NCBI GenBank assembly: GCA_900239685.1
Contig: OENT01000310.1
Coordinates: 62,001-126,000 of the forward strand
Origin: Rotaria macrura
Lineage: Eukaryota > Rotifera > Eurotatoria > Philodinida > Philodinidae
Direction of reading: 5' to 3'
DNA length: 64,000 nt
Shown here: piece after piece, positions 36,157-49,438 of the stretch
Layout: each line of letters starts with the position of its first letter
How positions within the stretch are numbered: the first letter of the stretch is position 1
Notes under the pieces: generated by a model
Told to the model about the DNA's origin: nothing
The model's database searches: none
What the model saw: the letters and a program-made list of their open reading frames with translations, nothing else
Made by a program: the position numbers and the translations under genes

Positions 36157-37387
36157 TTAAATGATGATTTCCATTTCACGTGCATATTGAATCATTTGCG
36201 TTGCAATCTCATCAGCAGGTACATGCTCATTTTCATGTTTTATTTGATTATCCGCAAAATGAAATAACTGATCTGATTCCAATTTCCATCCATGCTAAAA
36301 TCAAACGATTTAATTAAATTTCAATTCATTGGAAACAACAGAAAGCTTTTCTTTCGTACATTTTTGGCTATTTCAGCTAATTCATTTGGATTATTCAAAT
36401 AAAGAATACGTGCAGCTTCTTTTAATGATACTTGTCGATAGGATTTTTCCATACAAAACGCAATCTCATCACTAAAAATAAAGCTCATACGAAATTGAAT
36501 GAAAACCAAAATTCCTACCGTATTGTATTAAGAAGAATATCCATGAAAAAAGTAAATAGAGGTGATGGAACATTACCTTTTGCAAGAAAAACCTAGAAGA
36601 GATCGAAAAATTAAATGTTCGGATGTGTCTTACTTCAAAGAGTTGTTTTTACCTTATTATAACTTCCTTCCATCAGGTACTGTTCTAATGAAACAGGATG
36701 TTTTATATATGGATTTGTTTGAATAATTTTCGGTGGAAGCAATTCCAGCTCCTGAAAAAAGTCAAGATAAAGAATTATTCTTTTCTTTTTCTTTAAAAAC
36801 CTAGTTTTCTACCGTATGAAAATCAGCCAGGCGATTTTGTGAAAGTATGCAAAGCAAATTTAAACCAAGTAACAAATAATGATAAGGTGATTCAGATATT
36901 TGATTTCTGTAAATAAAATAAAAAATTTTCTTATTAATTTCGATAAAAGAAGATATGCATACTCGAGATCAAAATAGAATGGCTTAAGTTGAGCAAGTGC
37001 TCGTTCAAATGCTGGAATATCGCCTTTTTGAATTGCACAGTGTGCAGCAATTTCAAGTGTATCACCTATTCATATGAATATTCTTGTTTGACACATGAAT
37101 AATACAATTTACAAAAAACATACGTGCAATATGCAAACCACGTGTATCTTCATTAGAATCTGATGGGTAAAAGCCACCTTCAGCAAAAAGATTCTAGAAA
37201 AGAAAATTTATCGAAATCATCATTTTGTTTTAAAAATGAATAATTTTAAGAATACTTTTAAAGATTTGAGTAATTCATCAGTCTTGTCAACATTAGGTGG
37301 TTTACGACCCCATTCAGTTTTTAATTTTTCATATAATGGTATAGCTTCTTTTAATTTAGCATCCATCGTCATTGATGTAGTAACCAT
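36157..37387 (-). CDS. PSMD8: 26S proteasome regulatory subunit PSMD8/RPN12, eight exons, 273 aa
   Basis: Exons 37387-37256, 37193-37124, 37065-36963, 36906-36813, 36751-36653, 36592-36519, 36471-36360, 36294-36157; total 822 nt, all GT-AG and in phase. Conserved stretches are [93 protein letters not shown] and the C-terminal YAREMEIII. The C-terminal half is the PCI/winged-helix domain. RPN12 is a lid subunit of the 19S regulatory particle, needed late in lid assembly. The length equals the short core form (yeast 274 aa) and lacks the N-terminal extension of human PSMD8. The chosen ATG follows directly on TTTCCAG, an acceptor-like site. Introns are 47-71 nt. Confidence 0.93.
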
Positions 37388-40349
37388 CTGGAAACTGAAA
37401 AAGAAACAAAAGAGAAAATATTGACGTGCGAAGTTTTAGGAAGCATTTGTCGAATAAAAAAAATTGTACGATCTGAGTCTTTTGTATAACAACAACACAT
37501 TTTGTTGGATTACAATTGGAGGAAACTTCCAACGATACAAATGACCTATTTCTTCGTTTATAAGTGACATCTATTGAAAAATCTTTGTAACCTGTACGTG
37601 TTATTCAATTGTAGTTTCATTCAGATTATAAGTAGATTTCATTGACTTCGATGTCAAAGTTCGTGGTCAAGAGAAAAAGTTAATTATCGATAATTCAAAG
37701 TTCGAGCGCCTTAGATAATTTATATGAGTATGAAAAGTAACTCCTGCTTGGGTACGAAAAGACCTAGCCAATGTAACACAGAGAACTTACTACAGCGATA
37801 CAGAATGAATGATAAGTTGAATGTGTTTTTCATTTATAGAATTTTCTATAATTAGCTGCAAGTTTTGACCTAAAAGAAATAGTTCATCAGTTTTCTGCAA
37901 CAACTAGAGATTGATGAACTATGTATGAAAACGGGTTCAATGGCAAGCAATATAGATTGGATCATCCAGTATATTAAAAATAGCTACTGCTAATAGATTG
38001 AAATTGTGTTCAAAATATATTAAGCAAGATGACTTTGACAAACAAGTTTCATCGTCTGTTGATACTGTTGGCTTAAGCGGCTTTACGTAAGGATAAAAAC
38101 TGTACTATTTTTCATGGGTTTCGAGGCACAGAAGGATAGTTTTTGCTTAAATAGCAGAGGCAATTCTCTAGATTTCCATGAGTTATATATTGATTGAAAA
38201 GCTTCAGGAGTTGTTTGTCAGATTCGTGCTGATATATAACATATAAGCCGTTTCCTCGAATTTATCCCAAGTCATATGCAGCAAGTACCTTCGGAAACCC
38301 AATATATACAGTATTTGTCTCATTAACTTTAAGCATCACGCCCAGAGATCTACAGCACAAGATTTACTCTAGTCAATACAGATAATTTCGAATTTTTTAT
38401 CATGCAAATTCAACAAAATAAATCTGTGTAAAATAGTTGCAGCGAAAAATCATTCCTAATCAAATAGTAGAATTAGAAGAATTTTTCTGTATGAAAACAT
38501 CTTTTCATAAACTGATATTCATGGGCGAACTAAATTGTGTTGAAATAAATAATTTTTCAACATCGGAACACCAACTGTCAATTGAGTGATACTATTTAGC
38601 AGTAGCCGTTGTTTACGACTGAAGTCAATGAGTTTTTATCATCTTTCGGGTGGAGCTTGCTTTCTCATCCCATTACGTTCCATTCGTCCTTGTACAGGTT
38701 TAAAATTATTTTATTTTCCAGTTATCTGTGGTAGTAACTAACAAACGAATCGAATATGCGAACATACAATTAAGTATTGAAATACCTCGATTGATTTGAT
38801 ACCTTTGAATGAGGGATACTGGCATAATCATGATCGTAGTATATGGCAAGTTTTCTGAAAACAGATAGACTCTTAGTTTATTGACGTTGAACTATTTCTT
38901 ATTGTATGTAATCTTAAAATCACTACAGCATTACAACTAATGAATGATATTTAAAATAATGCTTTTCCAATTCAGCTGGAACTTGAGTGTAGAAATAGTT
39001 CTTACAGAGAATTAGCTATCGATAATGTATAATCAAATCTCGCAATTCGCTCTTTTTGTGTTATGAGAATATCTAATTCATTGTTGCCTTTGACTTTTGA
39101 AAAATGTACGCTTTCTACCATTGTTGTATCTCAAGATTGGAAGCAAGAGAGGTCTATAGAAACTTACATAATGAAATATGCTCATAGAGATTGGTGTCTG
39201 TAGTATTTTTCGATTCAATAGCAATGAGCTAATGAAGAGACGTCGATCAGAGGAAAAAAATTTGTCACAGGATTTTTGGAATGTAAGGGGGGAGAGGATG
39301 CATTTAAACAATGATTTTAAGCAACAGACGAAATAAAAGCATTGTAGATATTTCTCACATCACTTTTGAACTTTTTCTCTTCATCTTAGAATTATGTTTA
39401 ACATAATTCTGACATTCTATGAGTTTATTTGCTAAGGTAAAACTATCAAGATTGTTCATCTATCATAACTTGTAAAAATTTTCATTAGTATTTCATAACT
39501 GAATTCTTTTTAGTTTAGAGTTGTTTCGCATGGTAAAACATTGTGAAAAATTTTAAAGCTAAGTATTAATATATTTGATTCTGAATAGTCGATGAAACTA
39601 AACTATGTAGATTAAAACAATCTTGTTTAATTCTAATCGATCATCAACATTTCTCTCAATTAAAAAATCCTTCTTATATATGATCTTATATAAGGTAAGA
39701 TTTTCTCAGATTAACTACCATAAGTAGATTGTTTTACTGTTACTGATAATAGGATTTCTTGATTTGAGTTCGTGTAATGTTACATTAGAAAATTAACTAA
39801 CTCTCAAAGTGCACCCCATGATTAATTAGTAGATTTCATTGCAGAACAACTAATTCGTAGATTTTGCATTGAACTACGTAATTATGATACGAAATCATAG
39901 GTAGACATAGCAACTAAATAGTTTCAGTCCTGGACATTGAATATAAGGTAGCTGTACAAAACTAAACAAGATTTTCAATCATATAATACCGATTCAAACT
40001 TATTTAATGTTAGCGATTAATATAGTCCGTTTTTAATTATAATACAAAAGAAAATAAAGCTTTTTTTTTCATCGACGACAAAACTGTAAAAATTATTTTT
40101 CTAGTTAGAAGTCTATATGAAATAGTAGCACATTTTTTTATAATTTTTTAATTTCAATTTTACACTATCAGTCTATTTAAATCCATCGTAGAGATCCTCT
40201 GAGTTATCAGTGAAGAGATTATATCCATCCAAATGAAACTACATATCATGTTTCTTTTGAAACTTCTGATAAAGAAAAATGTTACAATGATGATGTCGTT
40301 AATTAAATTTCGCATAGTTACCATAGATCGTACTTTTATTGACATCTAG
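37388..40349. other. No gene seen
   Basis: About 3 kb of AT-rich spacer without supported exons, RNA genes or obvious repeats. A minus-strand frame at 39078-39311 has no family similarity. Confidence 0.4.
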
Positions 40350-41000
40350 ATGACGAAAAAATTCTATTTCAGTAAAAGAAAATTTATTCAAACCAAGTCA
40401 AACAATAATATTCGAGATGTGGAAAATTATAAACGAAAGAAATCTTTAAAGTATTTATCGGAAGAACAATATGCGAATGGCTTCGATAAAATTTATGAAA
40501 TAAATGTTCACGGAAAATTTACCGTAGTAGTGCGTAGATCATTTCTACGATTAAATATTCGTTCAACAACTTACATGAATCCATGTTATATATATGATGC
40601 ATTGTCTATGTGTGATTCAGAAAGTCTTTCAAAAGTGGATTTAACTGCTAATTACCACCTGACAGGAAAGAATGCAAAGTCGATATATAGAAAAAAGAGT
40701 AAATTTGTACTGACAAGTAAGACATTGATTAGAAAAAACAAATCATCATTAATCATTAACCATTACTCATATCAGCATAGTCAACAAACGAAGTGTAAAA
40801 AAGGACAACCAACCTTATTCTTATTGAAAATTATTCTTTTTGAAGTTTCAATTAGAAAAGGTCATTCAAAGAATTGTGAATTTGATGGATTAGTCATGGC
40901 ATCAAATTCGCTATTGGCCAGATCCTCTGGATTCGATAGAATACATGAAACAGCGTTTATATTGTTCTTCAACGTTCGACTTATAAAAATATTTTCATGA
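40350..41000 (+). CDS. Unrecognised basic protein, 216 aa, single open frame
   Basis: The uninterrupted frame is long for this AT-rich DNA. The N-terminus is Lys-rich (KKFYFSKRKFIQTKSNNN, KRKKSLKYL); the centre has beta-like hydrophobic stretches (GKFTVVVRRSFLRLNI) and the C-terminus is hydrophobic (ETAFILFFNVRLI). Lys, Asn, Ser and Ile dominate, partly from base composition. No signal peptide or membrane segment. No family is recognised; an orphan gene, or a long chance frame, are both possible. Neighbouring downstream exons do not join to it in phase by any site I can see. Confidence 0.35.
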   Translation: MTKKFYFSKRKFIQTKSNNNIRDVENYKRKKSLKYLSEEQYANGFDKIYEINVHGKFTVVVRRSFLRLNIRSTTYMNPCYIYDALSMCDSESLSKVDLTANYHLTGKNAKSIYRKKSKFVLTSKTLIRKNKSSLIINHYSYQHSQQTKCKKGQPTLFLLKIILFEVSIRKGHSKNCEFDGLVMASNSLLARSSGFDRIHETAFILFFNVRLIKIFS

Positions 41001-41782
41001 ACAGCAATGCTTTTGAAATCACTATACCTTACTTTCTAGGAGATTTTCTGGGATCAAACTAACTAGCTACGGTTGCAATATGGATAAATTTTTTATCAAT
41101 AAATTTCAAGTTGTAAAATTCGAATTGTTTTAATCTGCAAAAAAACCTTGGGCAATGTACATAGATGCTAATTTAATTTTTACATGATTTTATTTCTCAG
41201 TTCCTCAAGCCCTGCAGAGTGAAAATTTAGTTACGGTTCATTTGAGAACTGAAGTTCTATCTAGCATTACCAAGTAACAATAAAATTTATCTACATGTGA
41301 AGGATCATGCATATATCAGACAGTAGCAAAATAGAAACTTAAATTTCTAAAAAATTTAGTAAATCAAGAAGAGAAATATGAAATCTTCGATTAGTACCGA
41401 AAAGAAAGTCAATTTTTAGAAAAACTGTAAAGAATGATGACTTTTACGCCAGTGATTACAATTAAAATACAGTGTACCTAAGCTTCGTGCTTAAGTTGAC
41501 GTTCTATAAATATGGATGTGGGTATTCTGTGAACTCTCAGCCATGTATACTTCGCACTCAAATCCTACACCCCCACTCACCCATATCATCATTTGTACAC
41601 ATAGTTTAAAAACTTACACATGCGAAATATAGCAAACTGTACGAGTCTCTAACTCAAAAAATATGCTCATATAGTTCGTTCATAATTCATATTTTCACAA
41701 TAATGAGGTTTCCTGACGGCGAGAAATGATGCTTTTCCTCCTACAACGAGTTCAATTTATCTTCTTTATTTTTCTATTTTAG

Positions 41783-42553
41783 CAACAAGACAAAATCAGA
41801 AAAAATCTCAAATACTTTTACCATCAATTATTGAACGAGAGCAATCTCATCATGTTTTTTTTGTGCTTCTGTCTGTTATTAGCATCTTAATAATTGGCTT
41901 TATTCTCTGGTAAATCTAATGACTGTTTTTTTAGATATCAATCAACATGTCATGTTATTTCCTCTAGGTACATTTTCATTAAACCATCTCAATCAAGTAA
42001 ATTGAGACGTATGATTGATCCGTAGGATTGATGCCATCGTGTTTTATTATTTAGCTAAATCAACTATTCGTCCACTCTCAAATGAGAGCGATTCAGACGA
42101 TTGTAATGATAGTGATCAAGACAAAATAAAAAAATTAGATTATCATGAAACTGGTTGTAGATCGTCTCAAACAAATAAAAGTGTCGACTCATTATGTTTC
42201 GATGACGATGATGAAGAGCATTATTTAGAAAGTAAATGTAAAATAATAATAAATCGTTATTTTATCATACTTTTTCAAATTTTTTCGAACTGAGAAATTC
42301 AGTAAACATAGATTGTAAATCAAGCATTCATTACTAATAACTATTTATATATACAGTATCTGATAGTATGTCCTTCAACAACATTAGAGATCATCATGAA
42401 ACGATCTGTAAAGAAAATATTCAAGTGTTAATTCAAAAACTTCAACAATCAGGTACGATTGTAACTAAAGGGAGAGTGATTCTATCTGTTAGAAAATTTA
42501 GAGGATTACGAATCCATGGTTTATTAGTGAAAGATGTTGATAGGTTTTATTGA
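41783..42553 (+). CDS. Unrecognised single-pass membrane protein, four exons, 5' end missing
   Basis: Exons 41783-41909, 41968-42008, 42055-42231, 42357-42553 join in phase with GT-AG introns (58, 46 and 125 nt), giving about 179 residues to the stop. Order: a short polar part, one membrane segment (VFFVLLSVISILIIGFILW then YIFIKP), a Ser/Asp-rich acidic stretch (NESDSDDCNDSDQD, FDDDDEEHY), and a C-terminal helical part ending RGLRIHGLLVKDVDRFY. The first exon begins in phase 1 after TTTCTATTTTAG, so at least one upstream exon is missing from my model. Family not recognised. Confidence 0.5.
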
Positions 42554-43228
42554 TATCTTTTTAAAGATATTTCTAATTTAAATGTGGAAATTCATTCGAC
42601 TGATGAATCACTTTAGAACCTCGAATATATGCATCCCGTAGATTCTACTAAGTTACCAATTCTCTACAATTTCATAGTATTTTTCTATTGAATGAACTTT
42701 CTGGATCACCTTAAGAACACCTAGCATTTTTGATTCCGAACTCGGACAAACAAAAATTGTATACAGACTAGGTTTACCTAAAAAATTGATCACAAAAGAG
42801 TCAAGCTATGTGATATATATTCCTGCTCTAATATGAGACCATCAGTGTATAAGATATAAATGCTTTGTGATGGTTATATCTGAGAAACACAAACATATGG
42901 TCCGAAATTTCCCCAATAAAATTTTCTCATTAAAACCTAACTCGCTGAATTAGCAACACGATATTATCAACTCGAGTTCTTTTTGATGCCATTTTCATAG
43001 CTTACCAATGTCTTTACATGTCATATATCTTCTTAATTGGAACACGATTAGTCAATAAAAACAGTATGAAACCTGCTATCAATTATTAACAATCGGTCAT
43101 ATAATCAAGTTCATGTCAGTTGTTCTTAATATCGATTAGATTTATTCGAAATAAAAGTTTGATTTTATGTGATTGCTAAGAACTGAATATAATCTCATAT
43201 TTGGATTTTTCGAAAAAAATCGAACAGA
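42554..43228. other. No gene seen
   Basis: AT-rich spacer between two unrecognised genes; nothing identifiable. Confidence 0.4.
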
Positions 43229-43828
43229 ATGGAGAAATATATTTATCAAGAAGCAATTAGAATCTTTCGGTTAGTTGTCGTCTACTTCTTGTTAAATGTT
43301 ATTTAATACTAAAATAGGTACGCGAACAAAAGAATACGTTTAGATTTCCTTTGATCTATTTCACTGGGAATTTTCAAAAAGAAACTCTTTGTTTTAGATT
43401 TTGAATGTATGAACATGTCAAAGATTGGCGAAGTTCTTTCTGATCTAATTCGTTATAAAATAAATGCCGCTAATGCCAATCGCAATCCAGAACCAACACG
43501 TGATCTTCTGCAATTTCTTCATGAGACATCTGAAATCTTTCAAATACTTCGAAAAATCATCACAAAGAAATGCTCATATCAATCATTGAATCCAACTGAT
43601 TTTCTTCAATACCAACAATCAATTGAAATTTTTCAATGTTTCGAATATATTCTTAAATATCTTTGTCAATATTGTTCACATGACAAAATGTATCTAATCG
43701 AAACCTTAGCTTACTTGAATCAACTACTATCATCTATGGAGAGTAACTCGCATAATTGTCAATGTATTTGTCAACGACTTTTTGATATTCTTTACAGCTT
43801 AAAAAATAGACAAAATTCTAGTTCGTGA
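43229..43828 (+). CDS. Unrecognised helical protein, 163 aa, three exons including a 20-nt exon
   Basis: Exons 43229-43269, 43318-43337, 43398-43828; introns of 48 and 60 nt with GT-AG ends, all in phase. The protein starts MEKYIYQEAIRIFRYANKRI and is almost entirely predicted helix, with Cys- and Gln-rich parts (YQQSIEIFQCFEYILKYLCQ; HNCQCICQRLF). No membrane segment or signal peptide. The last exon alone is a 139-codon open frame. The shape resembles small helical-bundle adaptor proteins, but I recognise no family. Confidence 0.6.
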
Positions 43829-44469
43829 ATTTCCCATTTGCGTTTTACTCTTAAATCTTCGAAAAATGAAACAAGCTTGTTTATTTTAGTTATCATCAAT
43901 CAACTATCTTCACCATCGAATACATTTGCTCATTGCCTTTTGTTCTCCAGCTATAGTTTCACTTGCGTATCTTTTTTCACTCTTCTCTACATAGTTTCTA
44001 TACAAGAATGATTGAATTTATTTTACGAGTCTATTGGTGTGTACTCATCGGCATGAACTCAAATATATTTTTCTCTTTCGCAAATCTATAGCTATAATTA
44101 AATTTGTTATACATAAAAAGTCATGTAGAAAACAAAAAAATTCTGAAAGATATAGCCCCCGACAGTTCTATGACCGAAAACTGATTTTACTTCTTCTCAT
44201 TCTCAGGCCTCACAGCGGGGAGTTACGAAAAAAAAGGATTTTGAGAAGGAGTAGTTCCAAAAAAGAAGAAAATCAAAGGGAAAGAAGGATTATTTCGAAA
44301 TGTGCTGTCCAACAATAAAAATAAAGCCAAACCAGTTGAATATCGAGCCGGACCTGCACGTACATAATGCAGTTTTACATTTTTGCTTTATCCTTAGTGA
44401 AAGCAGCCTATGAATCTGATAATAAAAGGCAAAAAAATCAAACTAATTCAAGTATACAATAGTTTGGCC

Positions 44470-44675
44470 TAGGGTTGGCACTTTAAATTAATCTTTAAGT
44501 CTAGAGTTTAAAGTGACTTTTAAATGTGTCTTTCTGGCGTTTTATCTGTGCAGAGAGTCTCACAAGCATAACTCAATAAGTCAGTACAGTTATAAGCATT
44601 AAAAGATAGCATTTAAAGGCGACTTTAAACAAATTTAAACTTTACTACTAAAGTAAAGTTAAAATGCCACTGCTA
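44470..44675. mobile_element. Small hAT-like non-autonomous element (206 bp)
   Basis: Ends are imperfect inverted repeats: TAGGGTTGGCACTTTA at 44470-44485 and TAAAATGCCACTGCTA at 44660-44675. Flanking 8-bp words GTTTGGCC (44462-44469) and GCTTGACC (44676-44683) agree at six of eight positions, fitting an aged 8-bp target duplication. The interior is rich in TTTAAA/ACTTTAAA words. No coding frame. Confidence 0.5.
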
Positions 44676-44683
44676 GCTTGACC

Positions 44684-47600
44684 TCTCGTATTTCTAAGTG
44701 ACAATTTTTGGTTTCATCTCAATATCAGTATTGTGTATTATTACTGTTGTCTTTCCAAATGAGAAAAGATCGCTTTGCAACAAGTTTGATAGAAGTAGTG
44801 CCTATTTCAGAAGATTGTGATTTTATTTTACTTCTTCGAGTCACAAGTTCTCTCTCCCTCTCACTACAGTAGAACACTTACTATTAGAGAGAAAACAGTA
44901 AGACCTGAAACATATAATATTGATCATGGAATGAGAGAGGCCAGATATTAACGAGAGTAACGATAAAAGATACAATGAATAATCACGCAGAAATAGGACG
45001 ACACTTTTCGTAAAATGCTTTTCAAAAAAATCAGATCGATATACTTTTAACATACGACGACTTAATCTGCCAATACATGAAAAGAAGTATTTTTCATTAC
45101 ATACATATCTATGCAATTCAATTGCACTCTTCATAAAATATAAATGAAAGTGCATGTTTCATAAAAATAGTAGAAAATATTCAACACATTTCATCAAACA
45201 TAAAAACGACGTTAGGTGTCGAAAGACACTATTTTCTCATCCAATTGGCTATAAAAGGCTGACTCGACAGGCAAACCATGCTCCATTTGATTACGTCAAG
45301 GTAAAGAAAAGAGTATATTCATATGTGTACTATGTACAATATCGAATGCTGTGTCAACTGAGGTTGAACTACTGTGAGAAATTGTTCAAAACACATCTGT
45401 AACATCTCAGAGACGTTTTGAAAACACAACTCAACGATAAAATCGATCAAAGGAATCAAATTGGGAAAAAATTAATGAAAGAATGATACATAAAGATGAT
45501 GAAATCCGGAAGCTTGTAATGTTGCAAATATGGTACATTTATAGATTTTAAAATAAAGAACGGGTAATAAAACTACGCTCTAGAACAGCAATTGTTTCAT
45601 TATGTATTCTTTCTGACATAGGATAAAACTTTTACGAAGTGTTTTATGTGTGTTGTGCAGAATGTATACGATCTTCTTGGGGAAAAAAGGACCGTTGCAG
45701 AGCCTGAATGATTCTTATAGTATATCTGTCAATTTGCAGCTATGTGAGACATTGTTAATGCTTAAAAAGTACGATGAATTTTAAATTTAACCATCGTACT
45801 CTCCTGCAAAAGAGATTCATTGATACCGTATCGGTACGATGGCCGCTATTAACCGATTTTGAATTGACTTGTGTAGTTGAATCTTTTCAATTGTAATATT
45901 ATAATTAATGGGAGAATACCGGGATTTATTTTTCTATGGGATTTATTTTTTAATTGAGGATTTATTTATTTTGATGATATTTCAGCATGCTAGCACCCAC
46001 ACTAACATGAATGAACTTACACTCTCACTCACACCCACACACTTGCCTTCAACCATATCATATATTCACTCAGGAAGTATATGGGATCTAGTTCAAATAA
46101 ATCCTGAAAAATAAGTACCCGTAGCTGCTGACATGATAATTACGATAATTTTCATATAATGCTACAAACAAAGGATTATCGATTCTCGTCAACCTTATTG
46201 TAAAGCTAGATTCAAAGTTTAGCCTGCTACGAATGAAGCACCCTGCATTGGAGCCTTCTTGGATAAACCCAGAAGGAAAAAAGATTAATTCTTGATAGTT
46301 TTTTCAAATAAAAATATCTTTCATAAAAAATACGAGTCAATAGGAGAACCTTTGTCCTGATAGATGACAAGATACGACATGACCCAGTGCCTATTCATGG
46401 TCTATATCTATTTTTTTCCGAAGAACATTTATCACATTCTGATGGTATGAATGACTTTCTACTGTATTTTCTCTGGGATAAATGAATCAGTTTTCGAGAA
46501 AATATGGTGCGCCAAATAGCATTCATCCTACAATCTGATGATACTAAGCGTCGTCGAAACAAAAATCCATCAAACAGAAGTAAATATTCAATTTTTACGC
46601 TTTTACAATCGGTATTGAATGAAAGAAATAGAGTCAAAGCAAGAAGTTAAGGTGATTTGGTGAGAAATATAAAAATATTTAGAACTCTTCACTTGTTTTC
46701 TTATAGATCATTACTGATGCAACAGTAGGAGAATATACAAGGAGATCAAAAATCTCTCTGGAAGCTTTTCATACTTCCACACATTATGTACAGCTGAACG
46801 AAATGATGAAATATTGAGTTTATTTCATTCTAAGACAGTCGCTGAAAGCTCTATTGCCATGCCATTCAACGTCAGCATCATATAATTTGTGGAAATGAAT
46901 CACTATCTGTTGTAAATGTTCCTCGTAGGTTTCAGTCATTTAGTATCCCTCATAGATTTTTCCCATTCGAATTGATTTCGAACTCATCCCGTCTTATGTC
47001 ATTGACTTATTACCTTATCCATGTAGATAAAGAGCAATAGCTTAGCGCTAAATATTAACCAGCAGCGGTTCCAAATGGGTTCAATCAGACCCCTCCCTGA
47101 AAATTTAAAATTAATAGCTAAGAAGAACTTGACAGAAGCATTGAGAAGTAACAACAGATTCTGAAACTGTGACCCTAGAAAAATTTGACCTAGTTAACAA
47201 GAGTGATGACATAGGAAAATCGAGGAGACTTAACTCAACGCTCTGCCAAAATATTCCTGGAACCATCGCTAATAGCAAAATGTTATACTTGTAAGTTACT
47301 ATTTTGCATAGATCTAGTGTGCTTTATCGTAATGAATACGGATTTGAGTCAAGCACATAAGATGAAACTAATCAATTAGGAACACGATACGATCCAAATC
47401 TAAGATAGCATCTAATGGAACGGTAAAAAGTATTGTATTTGATGTTAAACAGTGATAAATAACAATGACATAGTTATTCAGTGAAAATGAGCAACAGGTA
47501 ATATAGGAAGAACTAAATGATGCTGACTAATTCAGAACCCTATATCATTTTAGTATATTAATTGTATGATTCTACACTGCTTTTATACTACTATTTGGGG

Positions 47601-49438
47601 CACAAAGGATACATGTGAGATGTAGAAATTCTATTTGTGCTTATCGCGAATCATATCGATTAAGAAGCTAGCTTAATAAAAAGAATCATCAATATTTTCT
47701 CTCGCTTTTTACACTTAGAGCTTATAATAAGATGATGAATTAAAATCATTTTATAAAAAAACCCGTTCTGTAAACGCGAACAAACTTTGTTTGTAAGTAA
47801 GCGTTTTCGTTGTAATATTTATATGAGTTAAATGTAAAATTATTGTAGTTTATAGAAAGTAAAAGAATGAAAAAGAATTTCAGATTTTCCGAATTATTAG
47901 TTAATTGTGTCAAGCATATGAACGAAGAATATAAATATTTTTTTCGATTAACACTCTTAAATTGATAGAGACACAACAATTTCTTCAGGTACATGGTAAA
48001 AAAGTTTCATCTGTAGTATTCAAGTATTAGTGTGCTATATCATTTCATAGAATCTGATCTAGCTCAAAGAACAATGTAAAACAAGTATTTCTGGATCTAA
48101 CTATGTTGCTGTATTTCAAGTGAAAACTATTATAGGAGAACGGATTGTGAAGATTTACAAGAAATTTGTCAAAGTAGCGATCCATGTTGCGAAAACTTGA
48201 TCAGTTTTAAAGGTAAATTGCGATATTATTGAAAGCCGCCGTGGTTAACCACAGGCTTTAAGTGATATCTCGGTTCTTTACAAAGTTTGTCGGTCAGTCG
48301 CGGTTTACCAGTAATTTCCTCTGTAAAATGAAGACGGTGAATGTGTATAGAACGATAAAATTAGCAAGTATATATACACTTGCTCGACCGCGTCTTTCAA
48401 TTATTTTGCTTATTAGTCTGGTTAGACAAAACAATCAAGAAAAGACTAAGAAGTTCAATACAGAGCTTATAGTTTTTACAGATAATTTTAGTATTTATTC
48501 CGTCTTTCAAAAAATTATTTCTTTTTTATATTTATTTCTATTTTGATAGATTTCTTTTATTTCATTTTCAGATTCTTTCTTTAAAATTTAATCTGTAAAT
48601 TTTTGTTTAGAATCAGTTTCACATGAAGTTTGTAGGTTATATATTTAGATTCATTTTTTGCAGTAAATTTTCAGACTATATTTTAATAGTTCCTTTTCGA
48701 TGCAGATTCTAATGTGTAGTTTGAGATCTTTTTTCATATGCAATTAAATAATTTTTTATATTAATTATTTTGTATTTATGTTTCAACATACTTTTTTGTG
48801 TAAGATTTTCGTTTTTCGCTTACATCTTTTCAAGTGAAATAAATGAGTTTAATTCAAAGTTTATATTTTTGAATTTAAAACAAATATTGGTAAGACAAAG
48901 ACTCGAACGATGTGTGCTAGGTGTGGTTTAGTGAGGGAAAGCTGACGTTTTACAGTGATTTACCGTGGTTTACCTGACTAAATTGCCGGTTTACCGTATG
49001 ATACCCTGACTTACTGCGCTATTGGAAGCTGGTAATCAAACTGTTAAAATCGCAGTTTACCCTCCGGTTTTCATCACATGCAAAGATAGGATGTGATAGC
49101 CAATTACTTCTACTAATTTGTTGAAGAACCAAGTGCATTATATAAACAGCACATAGTGAGTTGATAGTTCCTGCAATGACAAACAGATTGATATATAATG
49201 CGTTGCATTTGCCATTAGTTTATATAGCATAGTTGTTCATTAAATGATCTCGCGTGAAGTTAAGTGTGGCAACTGAATTTTTCAAGTTTCATTCCACATT
49301 TTATCGTGACAAGAAATAATACAATTTTCTCATCATTCATAATCGTCTTACTCTCCATGTATTGACTATCTTTCAACATTAATCCGCTTAACTTTAGATG
49401 AATCGTTTGATCTCGACATCCTTTTAATCTCGTGTTAC
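44684..49438. other. Gene-poor region, no supported gene
   Basis: About 4.7 kb. Frames of 60-104 codons occur on both strands (44841-45155 -, 45154-45402 +, 46395-46637 -, 47746-47994 -, 48262-48546 +), but all look like AT-rich chance frames. A stretch at 48235-49070 starts and ends with related words (CCGTGGTTAACC at 48239, CCGTGGTTTACC at 48966) around a very T-rich core and may be a decayed element. Confidence 0.35.

Noticed and set aside
37236-37424. 62-codon plus-strand frame
   Set aside because: Antisense shadow of PSMD8 exon 1.
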